The notes under the pieces are model-generated. The model saw only the letters and a list, made by a program, of their open reading frames with translations. It made no database searches and was not told the origin of the DNA. The translations under genes and the position numbers were made by a program. This document shows positions 1 to 5,458 of a stretch of 5,458 bases of DNA, piece after piece (positions within the stretch are counted from its first letter, which is position 1; each line of letters starts with the position of its first letter). The DNA is from Mesoaciditogaceae bacterium (GTDB lineage Bacteria > Thermotogota > Thermotogae > Mesoaciditogales > Mesoaciditogaceae): positions 1 through 5,458 of the forward strand of contig WFSH01000054.1 in the NCBI GenBank assembly GCA_015486145.1. Direction: 5' to 3'.

Positions 1-3
1 GAA

Positions 4-1419
4 TCACTTCTTTTTCTTCGAGCTTATGTATTCATCTATAGCCTGAGCAGATTTCTTACCGGCACCCATGGCAAGTATAACAGTTGCCGCCCCGGTAACG
101 ATATCCCCACCGGCGTAAACACCTTCAACTGATGTTTTTCCGGTTTCTGGATCGGCTTCTATGTAACCACGTTTGTTCAACTTCAGTTCCGGGAATGCAC
201 TTAAAAGCACTTTGTTTGAGGTTTGCCCGATAGCTTCTATTACCATGTCAGCTTCGATCGTAAATTCACTGCCTTCTATTGGCAATGGCCTACGTCTGCC
301 AGATGCATCTGGTTCACCGAGTTTCATTTTTATACACTTAACAGCTTTGACATTTCCGTTTTCGTCTCCTATGTACTCTACGGGATTGGTCAACCAGTGG
401 AATTCTATTCCCTCTTCCACTGCGTGATGATATTCCTCAATTCTTGCAGGCATCTCTTTTTCACTTCGTCTGTAAACGATCATCGACTTTTCGGCTCCAA
501 GTCGAAGCGCTGAACGAGATGCATCCATTGCCACGTTTCCAGCTCCAACCACCACGACACGTTTTCCTATTCTCAAGGGAGTGTCATAATCGGGAAATTC
601 ATATCCATGCATCAAATTTATTCTTGTTAAGAATTCACTTGCGGAGTAAACACCGTTGAGGTTTGTCCCAGGAACGTTCATAAAACGTGGAGTTCCCGCT
701 CCAGTTCCAATGAAAATGGCATCGAATTCTTTTCTTATTTCCTCTATGGTTATCGTCTTTCCAACCACAACATCGGTCTCGAGTTTCACTCCAAGTTCTT
801 CGATGGCTTTCACTTCTCTTTCCACTATTGTTTTTGGAAGACGAAATTCAGGAATACCGTACATGAGCACCCCACCTGGCGCATGAAGAGCTTCAAATAT
901 CGTAACACTGTATCCTCTTTTTGCCAAATCCGCTGCCACTGTCAACCCTGCTGGCCCTGCACCGATAACGGCTACTTTTCCTTTTTCCTTTTCTTCAACT
1001 TCTTTCGGAGGCTCTTCCACCCCTTCATGTTCTGCAGCCCAATCGGCAACAAATCTTTCAAGTTTGCCTATCGCAACCGGTTCGTGGTCTTTTATGAGGC
1101 TGACCGTGCACACGCCTTCACATTGCGTTTCTTGGGGGCATACACGTCCGCAAACTGCTGGGAGGTTGTTGTAATCTTTGAGTATCTTTATGGATTTTTT
1201 TAAATCTTTTTCTCTCAGAGCCAAAATAAAACCCGGTATGTCTATACCAACCGGACATCCAGCAACACACGGATGATTGGCACATTGCAGACACCTGTTA
1301 GCTTCTGTTATGGCTTCTTCAAGTGAGTATCCAAAAACGACTTCTTTAAAATTGTGAATCCTTTCCTCAGGTTTTTGCTCAGCTATTGGGGTTTTTTTGT
1401 TCGGAATTTTCAAAGCCAC
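4..1419 (-). CDS. nfnB: NfnB-like 2x[4Fe-4S]/FAD NADPH oxidoreductase (GltD family)
   Basis: The protein has 471 residues, the usual size of NfnB/GltD/SudA. The N-terminal Fe-S domain has C43/46/51/55 and C90/94/100/104, with Glu121 in GKLERF at the position of the non-Cys cluster ligand known in Nfn (Gln in dihydropyrimidine dehydrogenase). The FAD site is VIGAGPAG (151-158); the NADP site is VGAGNVAMD (291-299) with Arg317/318 placed for the 2'-phosphate; GGD at 437-439 closes the FAD fold. In Nfn this subunit binds NADPH and the bifurcating FAD and reduces ferredoxin. No glutamate synthase large subunit is in the window, and the preceding gene is nfnA-like, so annotation as a glutamate synthase small subunit would mislead. 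The start is GTG; an in-frame TGA lies only 6 nt upstream of it (1428-1426), so no earlier start is possible. AGGTGA sits 6 nt before it. The first 10 nt overlap the end of nfnA. The C-terminus is a short Lys run. The stop is 3 nt from the window edge. Confidence 0.92.
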   Translation of the reverse strand: MALKIPNKKTPIAEQKPEERIHNFKEVVFGYSLEEAITEANRCLQCANHPCVAGCPVGIDIPGFILALREKDLKKSIKILKDYNNLPAVCGRVCPQETQCEGVCTVSLIKDHEPVAIGKLERFVADWAAEHEGVEEPPKEVEEKEKGKVAVIGAGPAGLTVAADLAKRGYSVTIFEALHAPGGVLMYGIPEFRLPKTIVEREVKAIEELGVKLETDVVVGKTITIEEIRKEFDAIFIGTGAGTPRFMNVPGTNLNGVYSASEFLTRINLMHGYEFPDYDTPLRIGKRVVVVGAGNVAMDASRSALRLGAEKSMIVYRRSEKEMPARIEEYHHAVEEGIEFHWLTNPVEYIGDENGNVKAVKCIKMKLGEPDASGRRRPLPIEGSEFTIEADMVIEAIGQTSNKVLLSAFPELKLNKRGYIEADPETGKTSVEGVYAGGDIVTGAATVILAMGAGKKSAQAIDEYISSKKKK

Positions 1420-2255
1420 GACATTTCACCTACCTCTGAAAGGTATTTCTCCAAAGAAATTTTTTCTTGCGCTTTGTACTGTTTAAGCCTCGTCATGAGT
1501 TCGTTCCATTCAACACCGTGGCCGTCAAACTCAGGTCCGTCAACGCAGGCAAATCTGATGTTTCCGTTAACTGTTACCCTGCAAGCACCACACATGCCCG
1601 TACCATCCACCATGATCGGGTTGAGAGAAACCCATATTGGTATTCCCAGTTCTTTAGCGGTTAAGGCGGAAAATTTCATCATTATCGTTGGTCCAATGGC
1701 CCAGGCATAATCGATGTGATCACCGCGATTCACAACGGCTTTCATCCCATCAGTGACAACACCTTTGATGCCCTCTGAGCCATCATCAGTTGTGACGATA
1801 AGCTCGTCAGAATATTTTGCACATTCGTTTTTCATTATGACGAGATCGGATGTTCTTCCACCCAACACCGTTATAACTTTGTTTCCCAAACGTTTGAGTT
1901 CTCTAATTATGGGGAAAAGGGCGGCAATTCCAACTCCTCCTCCGATCATCATAACGGTTCCATATTTTTTCACTTCACTTGGATTTCCCAAGGGCCCGAT
2001 CACGTCTGCAAAACTATCTCCCACATTCAACGTGGCCATTTCATAAGTGGTCTTTCCCACAGCTTGGAATATGAGTCTTATTTTCCCATTTTCTCTGTCA
2101 AAATCTGCCACTGTGAGAGGAATTCTTTCGCCTTTTTTGTCAATCCTTATGACAACAAATTGCCCTGGATTAACATGGGTTGCCACTCTTGGTGCTTTGA
2201 CCCACATGTCATATTCTTTAGGAGCTACACGCTTCTTTTCAAGAATTTCAAACAT
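1410..2255 (-). CDS. nfnA: NfnA-like FAD/[2Fe-2S] NAD(H)-binding subunit (ferredoxin-NADP reductase-type)
   Basis: The protein has 281 residues, matching the small subunit of NADH-dependent ferredoxin:NADP oxidoreductase (Nfn; also called sulfide dehydrogenase SudB in Pyrococcus). The N-terminal FAD-binding barrel carries RIPLT (44-48). The nucleotide-binding half has IGGGVGIA (104-111) and GGRTSDL (132-138). The C-terminal [2Fe-2S] segment has C222, C225 and C237, preceded by Asp217 in VDGTGMCGAC. Only three Cys are available there, consistent with the Asp ligand reported for Nfn. In Nfn this subunit takes electrons from NADH and passes them to the bifurcating FAD of NfnB. The next gene is an NfnB homologue, which makes the pairing strong. 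A PyrK-type dihydroorotate dehydrogenase electron-transfer subunit is the alternative, but no pyrD is adjacent. The ATG is preceded by a perfect AAGGAGG 8 nt away, and the gene starts 14 nt after the upstream stop. Its end overlaps nfnB by 10 nt. Confidence 0.9.
   Translation of the reverse strand: MFEILEKKRVAPKEYDMWVKAPRVATHVNPGQFVVIRIDKKGERIPLTVADFDRENGKIRLIFQAVGKTTYEMATLNVGDSFADVIGPLGNPSEVKKYGTVMMIGGGVGIAALFPIIRELKRLGNKVITVLGGRTSDLVIMKNECAKYSDELIVTTDDGSEGIKGVVTDGMKAVVNRGDHIDYAWAIGPTIMMKFSALTAKELGIPIWVSLNPIMVDGTGMCGACRVTVNGNIRFACVDGPEFDGHGVEWNELMTRLKQYKAQEKISLEKYLSEVGEMSWL
1426..1431 (-). promoter_or_regulatory. Ribosome binding site of nfnB, inside nfnA
   Basis: AGGTGA lies 6 nt before the GTG start, within the last codons of nfnA. 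The match is weaker than for nfnA; the 10-nt gene overlap probably helps by translational coupling, keeping the two subunits in step. Confidence 0.6.
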
Positions 2256-2263
2256 TCAGCTTT

Positions 2264-2270
2264 CCTCCTT
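2264..2270 (-). promoter_or_regulatory. Ribosome binding site of nfnA, overlapping the fusion-gene stop
   Basis: A perfect AAGGAGG begins with the last A of the preceding TGA stop and sits 8 nt from the nfnA ATG. It is the strongest ribosome binding site in the window and suggests coupled re-initiation. Confidence 0.8.
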
Positions 2271-4108
2271 CATTTCTGAGATGCGAGGTATAGGTCTATA
2301 CCTTTTGCGGCACGTTGCCCCGCTCCTATTGCACTTATTATATCCTGTCTCCTGTTTGAAAGATCACCACCGAAAAATAATCCTTCGATACTGGTCCTAC
2401 CGTACTCGTCAACTGGTACGCGTCTTCCATCAAATCCTATCTTTTTTTGCATCTCTTCTGGTAAAAAGTCAAGGTTGGGGTGTTGCCCTATAGCTGCGAC
2501 AACGTAATCAATTTTTATTCTTCTATGAGGAGATTTCTCATCCACAACTGGTCTTGGCCTCCCTCCCTTTGGATCTGGCACAAGGCTGGCAATGGCATAT
2601 TCGATCTCTTCTGCAGATTTGTCACCGTAAATCTTGATTGGAACCCCAGCTTCCACAAATTCTATTCCTTCTTCTTGCGCTTCTTTTATTTCTTCTGGAT
2701 CTGCAGGCATATCCACTATTCTTCTCCTGTACAGCACTGTTACATTGGCTCCAAATCTTACAGATGATCTTGCAACGTCCATCGCAACGTTTCCACCACC
2801 TATTACCACAACACGCTTTCCCTTAAGCTCGGGAGCTTTTTCTTCATTTACCAAGTGCATAAAAGTTAATCCTTGCATGACTCCCGGTAAATTTTCTCCT
2901 TCTATTCTCAACGTCATGGGTTTGGCATTTCCAGTACCAACGAATACCGCATCGTACGATTTTAACAATTCGTCGATAGGCAAATCTTTACCGATCTTTA
3001 CATTCAGTTTTAAATCTATTCCCAAACTCAAAATCGTGTTTATGTCTTTCATAAGATCTTCTTTTGGAAGTCTGTATTTGGGTATACCCCACATCATGGC
3101 ACCACCAGGTTTACTTTCCGATTCGTATATTGTGACCTCATATCCAAGCCTCCTGGCGTAATATCCAAGCGTAAGTGATGCAGGACCAGCTCCAACTGCG
3201 GCTATCTTTTTACCGTTGGGTTTTCCGGGTTGAACCTCCAGCGCTTTTCTGTAATCCTCAACGTTAGAAGCGGAATATGCTTTCAACCATCGTATAGCCA
3301 ATGGTTCTCCTTGAATTCCGACCACACACGCTTCCTCGCATTGATGGGTACAAACTTCTCCGCATATCAGCGGTAACGGGTTGCGTTTGTATATCCAATC
3401 GAGAGACTCTTGTGGATCGCCCTTGGCTATCGCATTTATGTACTCGGGAATATGAAGTTGATTTGGACAAGCTTCGACACAATGTCCACATCCCAAACAG
3501 CGTGAAGCTTCTCTTTCGGCTTCTTCCTTTGAATACGTGTAAACGTATTTTGCGAAAGAGAACTTTCTCTCTTCTGCGGGTTTGGTCCTCGGATCCGTTC
3601 TGTCAAAATCTATAGTTTTATTGAGAAGATCACCTTCAACCCTTACATAGCCTGGATTATCTGAATTTGTCTCATCAGGTCTCCATATAAAATCTTTTAT
3701 CACCGATTCCGGTTCTTCTTCAACCGGAATGGACAAGTCCGGATGGAAACTGTGAATGTATTCTCGAGACATTTGAAGTGAACCGGTGGGACAAATATCA
3801 ACACACTGAGCACAAAAACAACATCGTCCGTAATCTATAACCGGCCTGTATTTTGTTGCGAATTTTCTTTTTGGCTCAACTTTTTCATCTTTAACCATGG
3901 TTATCGCACTTGCCGGGCAAACAGTGGCACAATTACCGCACCCTATGCATTTTTCGAGATCGTTGGTATGAAATCCGCGATAATTTGGTGAAATTCCCTT
4001 GGTTGAGAACACTTCGAGATCTTCTTTTGGATATCGCACCGTGTGCGGTTTTTTAAAGAGGTACTTGAGTGCGCTAACTGGAGCTAACCCATTTTTCTTT
4101 GCGTCCAT
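2270..4108 (-). CDS. Fusion of a NuoI-like 2x[4Fe-4S] ferredoxin with a GltD-type NAD(P)H oxidoreductase
   Basis: This is a 612-residue fusion. Residues 1-140 are NuoI-like: LFKKPHTVRYPKE (18-30), then CxxCxxCxxxCP at C54/57/60/64 and C96/99/102/106, giving two [4Fe-4S] clusters. Residues about 140-190 are a hydrophilic linker. Residues 190-612 are a complete GltD/NfnB-type unit: a Fe-S domain with C204/207/210/214 and C249/253/257/261, an FAD motif GAGPAS (306-311), an NADPH motif GGGNVAMD (437-444) with Arg461-463, and a final GGD (580-582). NuoI normally passes electrons in the peripheral arm, so the fusion suggests a wired route between NAD(P)H and the membrane complex (inference). No ATG occurs between residues 113 and 338, which argues for one real polypeptide. 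The start is the third of three tandem ATGs, 8 nt from the GAGG core; a start at 4174 would run 56 nt into nuoD. Odd points: Ser311 replaces the third Gly of GxGxxG, and Lys276 sits where relatives have a Glu or Gln cluster ligand. Confidence 0.9.
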   Translation of the reverse strand: MDAKKNGLAPVSALKYLFKKPHTVRYPKEDLEVFSTKGISPNYRGFHTNDLEKCIGCGNCATVCPASAITMVKDEKVEPKRKFATKYRPVIDYGRCCFCAQCVDICPTGSLQMSREYIHSFHPDLSIPVEEEPESVIKDFIWRPDETNSDNPGYVRVEGDLLNKTIDFDRTDPRTKPAEERKFSFAKYVYTYSKEEAEREASRCLGCGHCVEACPNQLHIPEYINAIAKGDPQESLDWIYKRNPLPLICGEVCTHQCEEACVVGIQGEPLAIRWLKAYSASNVEDYRKALEVQPGKPNGKKIAAVGAGPASLTLGYYARRLGYEVTIYESESKPGGAMMWGIPKYRLPKEDLMKDINTILSLGIDLKLNVKIGKDLPIDELLKSYDAVFVGTGNAKPMTLRIEGENLPGVMQGLTFMHLVNEEKAPELKGKRVVVIGGGNVAMDVARSSVRFGANVTVLYRRRIVDMPADPEEIKEAQEEGIEFVEAGVPIKIYGDKSAEEIEYAIASLVPDPKGGRPRPVVDEKSPHRRIKIDYVVAAIGQHPNLDFLPEEMQKKIGFDGRRVPVDEYGRTSIEGLFFGGDLSNRRQDIISAIGAGQRAAKGIDLYLASQK

Positions 4109-4114
4109 CATCAT

Positions 4115-4120
4115 CACCTC
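4115..4120 (-). promoter_or_regulatory. Ribosome binding site of the fusion gene, overlapping the nuoD stop
   Basis: GAGGTG overlaps the TGA stop of the NuoD-like gene (TGAGGTG) and is followed at once by three consecutive ATG codons. Spacing from the GAGG core is 2, 5 and 8 nt to the first, second and third ATG, so the third (4108) is favoured. Confidence 0.65.
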
Positions 4121-5255
4121 ATCTGTCAAAATCTGGAGGACAGATATCCATCGTGTGTATCCACACGGGCACATCTTCGATTCTCATATCGATCATGGCC
4201 TTTTTTGCATAAAAAAGTCCCACAGAATATGAAGGCCCTCTCACGTATATCCTGTAAGGTCTGATATCTCCGTTGGAAACAATGTAATAACCAAATTCAC
4301 CTTTTGAAGATTCGACTTTCGAATAATACGCACCAGCTGGTACACGAAACTGGAATGGATTTGGAATTTTCACTCTGTGTGGGCCGTCTGGAATTTGCTT
4401 TACGCATTGGCGCAAAATCTTGATCGACTCTTCAAATTCGAGTCGACGCTGCAAAACTCTTGCGAATGCGTCTCCCTCTCCCGTAATAGGTATGTCAAAA
4501 TCAAGTTCGTCGTAAACAAGATAAGGTTGCGCTTTCCTGATATCCCACTTAACTCCAGAGGCACGAAGGTTTGGACCCGTTATTCCGTTTTCTATCGCTT
4601 CTTCTGCTGGAAGATACCCCACACCTTTTGCCCTTCTTTGGATGATGGGATTCTTGAAAAGCAGTCTGTCATACTCTGGGAGTCTTGATTCGAAATAGTC
4701 CAACAAATCGCTGAGTTTATCGAGCCACCCATTTGGAATATCATTCTTCACCCCACCTGGATATTGATATATGTGATAAACTCTGCCACCCGTCAACCAT
4801 TCAAAAAGATCGAGGATATAATCTCTGTCTCCAAAAGCCCAGTTTGGCATTGTGTAAAGTCCAGTGGAGCCTCCGAGCCCTCCGAAAGCAAAGAGAAATG
4901 CCCCCATTCTTGCAAGTTCAAGTACCATAACTCTTATGTATTGGGCGCGTTTTGGAACTTCAATATTTGCAAGATGTTCGACGCCCATGCAATAGGCGAC
5001 CTCGTTTACATCAGGTTCGGGCACGCATATTCTTGGGATGAGTGCAAGATTTTGTGTCCACAATCTTCTTTCCATTAACTTTTCAAATCCTCGATGAAGA
5101 AGACCGGGATCTGGTGTCACATTGGCAACTTTATGACCTTCCATGTCCAAAACGTAGGAGAAATTTCCAGAAATACCGGGATGATTTGGTCCTATGAACA
5201 ACTCGTACGTCTTGTACTTATTTTTATTCGATACGTTCAGGGGCCTCAATTCCAT
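4119..5255 (-). CDS. nuoD: NuoD-like 49 kDa / hydrogenase large-subunit homologue (Mbx-type), without Ni or quinone site
   Basis: The protein has 378 residues from the chosen ATG, close to the usual 370-410. Family blocks are clear: GPNHPGISG (22-30), LLHRGFEKLME (52-62), RICVPEPDVNEVAY (75-88), PKRAQYIRV (101-109), GPNLRASGV (227-235), PRSxG-like stretch near VRGPSYS (338-344) and the C-terminal DICPPDFDR (370-378). In complex I this subunit forms the quinone cavity; in group 4 hydrogenases it holds the NiFe site. Here the second His of HPxxHG is Ser29 and the conserved Tyr of RLDY is Val78, so quinone chemistry is unlikely. The hydrogenase CxxC pairs survive only as C77-x2-E80 and C372-x2-D375, so a NiFe site is also unlikely. 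That pattern fits an Mbx-type electron-relay subunit (inference). Start choice: the ATG at 5255 lies 9 nt from AAGGAGG, whereas the ATG at 5264 touches it. An upstream in-frame start (5309) would overlap nuoC by about 86 nt and is rejected. The gene ends in TGA, 10 nt before the next start. Confidence 0.9.
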   Translation of the reverse strand: MELRPLNVSNKNKYKTYELFIGPNHPGISGNFSYVLDMEGHKVANVTPDPGLLHRGFEKLMERRLWTQNLALIPRICVPEPDVNEVAYCMGVEHLANIEVPKRAQYIRVMVLELARMGAFLFAFGGLGGSTGLYTMPNWAFGDRDYILDLFEWLTGGRVYHIYQYPGGVKNDIPNGWLDKLSDLLDYFESRLPEYDRLLFKNPIIQRRAKGVGYLPAEEAIENGITGPNLRASGVKWDIRKAQPYLVYDELDFDIPITGEGDAFARVLQRRLEFEESIKILRQCVKQIPDGPHRVKIPNPFQFRVPAGAYYSKVESSKGEFGYYIVSNGDIRPYRIYVRGPSYSVGLFYAKKAMIDMRIEDVPVWIHTMDICPPDFDR

Positions 5256-5458
5256 GAGTCTCATCCTCCTTGAATTCGAATAGTTCTTGAGAATAAGCCA
5301 ACGTGTCAAAGTCCTTTCTTAAAGGTGGTGTGTCCAACCAATTCTCAAGGAAAAACGGTTTAAGGTTTGGATTTCCGATGAACTCTATGCCAAAAAATTC
5401 GTGTATCTCTCTTTCGTAAACTTGGCACAGGCCCCATATTGACATCATTGACTCCATC
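5224..5458 (-). CDS. nuoC: NuoC-like 30 kDa subunit of a complex I/Mbx-type complex, C-terminal part only
   Basis: This is the last 77-78 codons of a gene whose start lies beyond the right edge; the Met at 5457 is most likely internal. The visible part carries the 30 kDa subunit signature: YEREIHEFFGI (visible residues 14-24, family form ERExxDxFGI), then FIGNP where complex I usually has F-GHP, then PLRKD (45-49), the near-C-terminal motif of NuoC/Nqo5 and of the hydrogenase counterparts. An acidic tail of about 25 residues follows. In the family this subunit packs on NuoD in the peripheral arm and carries no cofactor. It ends in TAA and its last 32 nt overlap the proposed start of the NuoD-like gene, which supports co-translation. 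Hydrogenase-4/Mbh small structural subunits share these motifs, so the motif alone does not say which complex. Family assignment is firm; the exact complex type is inferred from the neighbours. Confidence 0.9.
   Translation of the reverse strand, partial: MESMMSIWGLCQVYEREIHEFFGIEFIGNPNLKPFFLENWLDTPPLRKDFDTLAYSQELFEFKEDETHGIEAPERIE
5265..5271 (-). promoter_or_regulatory. Ribosome binding site of the NuoD-like gene
   Basis: AAGGAGG on the minus strand lies inside the end of the NuoC-like reading frame. It is 9 nt from the ATG at 5255 and directly abuts the in-frame ATG at 5264, so it decides in favour of 5255. Confidence 0.8.

Noticed and set aside
1..60. Rho-independent terminator after nfnB
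   Set aside because: Only 3 nt follow the stop inside the window; nothing can be judged.
4..1419. Glutamate synthase small subunit (GltD) as the function of the last gene
   Set aside because: The fold is GltD-type, but the adjacent NfnA homologue and the absence of any GltB-type large subunit make an Nfn role more likely.
2047..2493. Plus-strand open frame spanning the nfnA/fusion junction
   Set aside because: It is antisense to two well-supported genes, and its product looks like a shadow with no recognisable motif.
2634..3161. Long plus-strand open frame (175 codons) opposite the fusion gene
   Set aside because: It lies wholly antisense to the conserved FAD/NADPH domain, shows low-complexity Ser/Phe/Pro-rich translation typical of an antisense shadow, and resembles no family I know.
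3264..3491. Minus-strand 75-codon frame inside the fusion gene
   Set aside because: It is an out-of-frame reading of the Cys-rich domain; the conserved CxxC motifs are in the main frame only.
4109..4174. N-terminal extension of the fusion protein (MCPCGYTRW...)
   Set aside because: It overlaps nuoD by 56 nt, has no good ribosome binding site, and the family begins close to the later ATGs; the CPC there is not a cluster motif.
4119..5255. Active group 4 NiFe hydrogenase large subunit
   Set aside because: Both CxxC pairs lack their second Cys, so the four-Cys NiFe site cannot form.

Overview
The window is one stretch of a single operon. All five genes are on the minus strand and are transcribed from right to left. 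They are packed with overlaps or gaps of 10-14 nt. No promoter, terminator, RNA gene, repeat or mobile element is visible, and both ends cut into or abut the operon. By eye, G+C is in the low-to-mid 40s percent. The protein set (Nfn-type flavoproteins beside a complex I/group 4 hydrogenase-type arm, no quinone-site residues) suggests an anaerobic, probably thermophilic bacterium. Thermotogota is my best guess, but this is inferred from gene content, not from a search.

Layout in transcription order: (1) 5458-5224, the C-terminal end of a NuoC-like 30 kDa subunit, whose 5' part lies outside the window. (2) 5255-4119, a NuoD-like 49 kDa / hydrogenase-large-subunit homologue that has lost both the full Ni-binding CxxC pairs and the quinone-site His and Tyr. 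(3) 4108-2270, a single polypeptide joining a NuoI-like 2x[4Fe-4S] ferredoxin domain to a complete GltD-type Fe-S/FAD/NADPH oxidoreductase. (4) 2255-1410, an NfnA-like FAD/[2Fe-2S]/NAD(H) subunit. (5) 1419-4, an NfnB-like 2x[4Fe-4S]/FAD/NADP(H) subunit.

Taken together, the genes look like the peripheral arm of a membrane-bound ion-translocating complex of the Mbx/complex I kind. The usual NuoEFG NADH module appears to be replaced by Nfn-type, potentially electron-bifurcating NAD(P)H modules. The likely job (inference) is coupling electron transfer between ferredoxin, NAD(H) and NADP(H) to H+ or Na+ pumping. From memory, Mbx-related clusters with Nfn-like genes have been noted in Thermotogae (a proposed 'Mbn' group), so the general architecture may not be wholly new. 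The NuoI-GltD fusion, the CxxE/CxxD remnants in the NuoD homologue and the changed Fe-S ligand pattern in the fused GltD domain are the parts most worth a second look. The membrane subunits and the NuoB-like subunit, if present, must lie to the right of the window.
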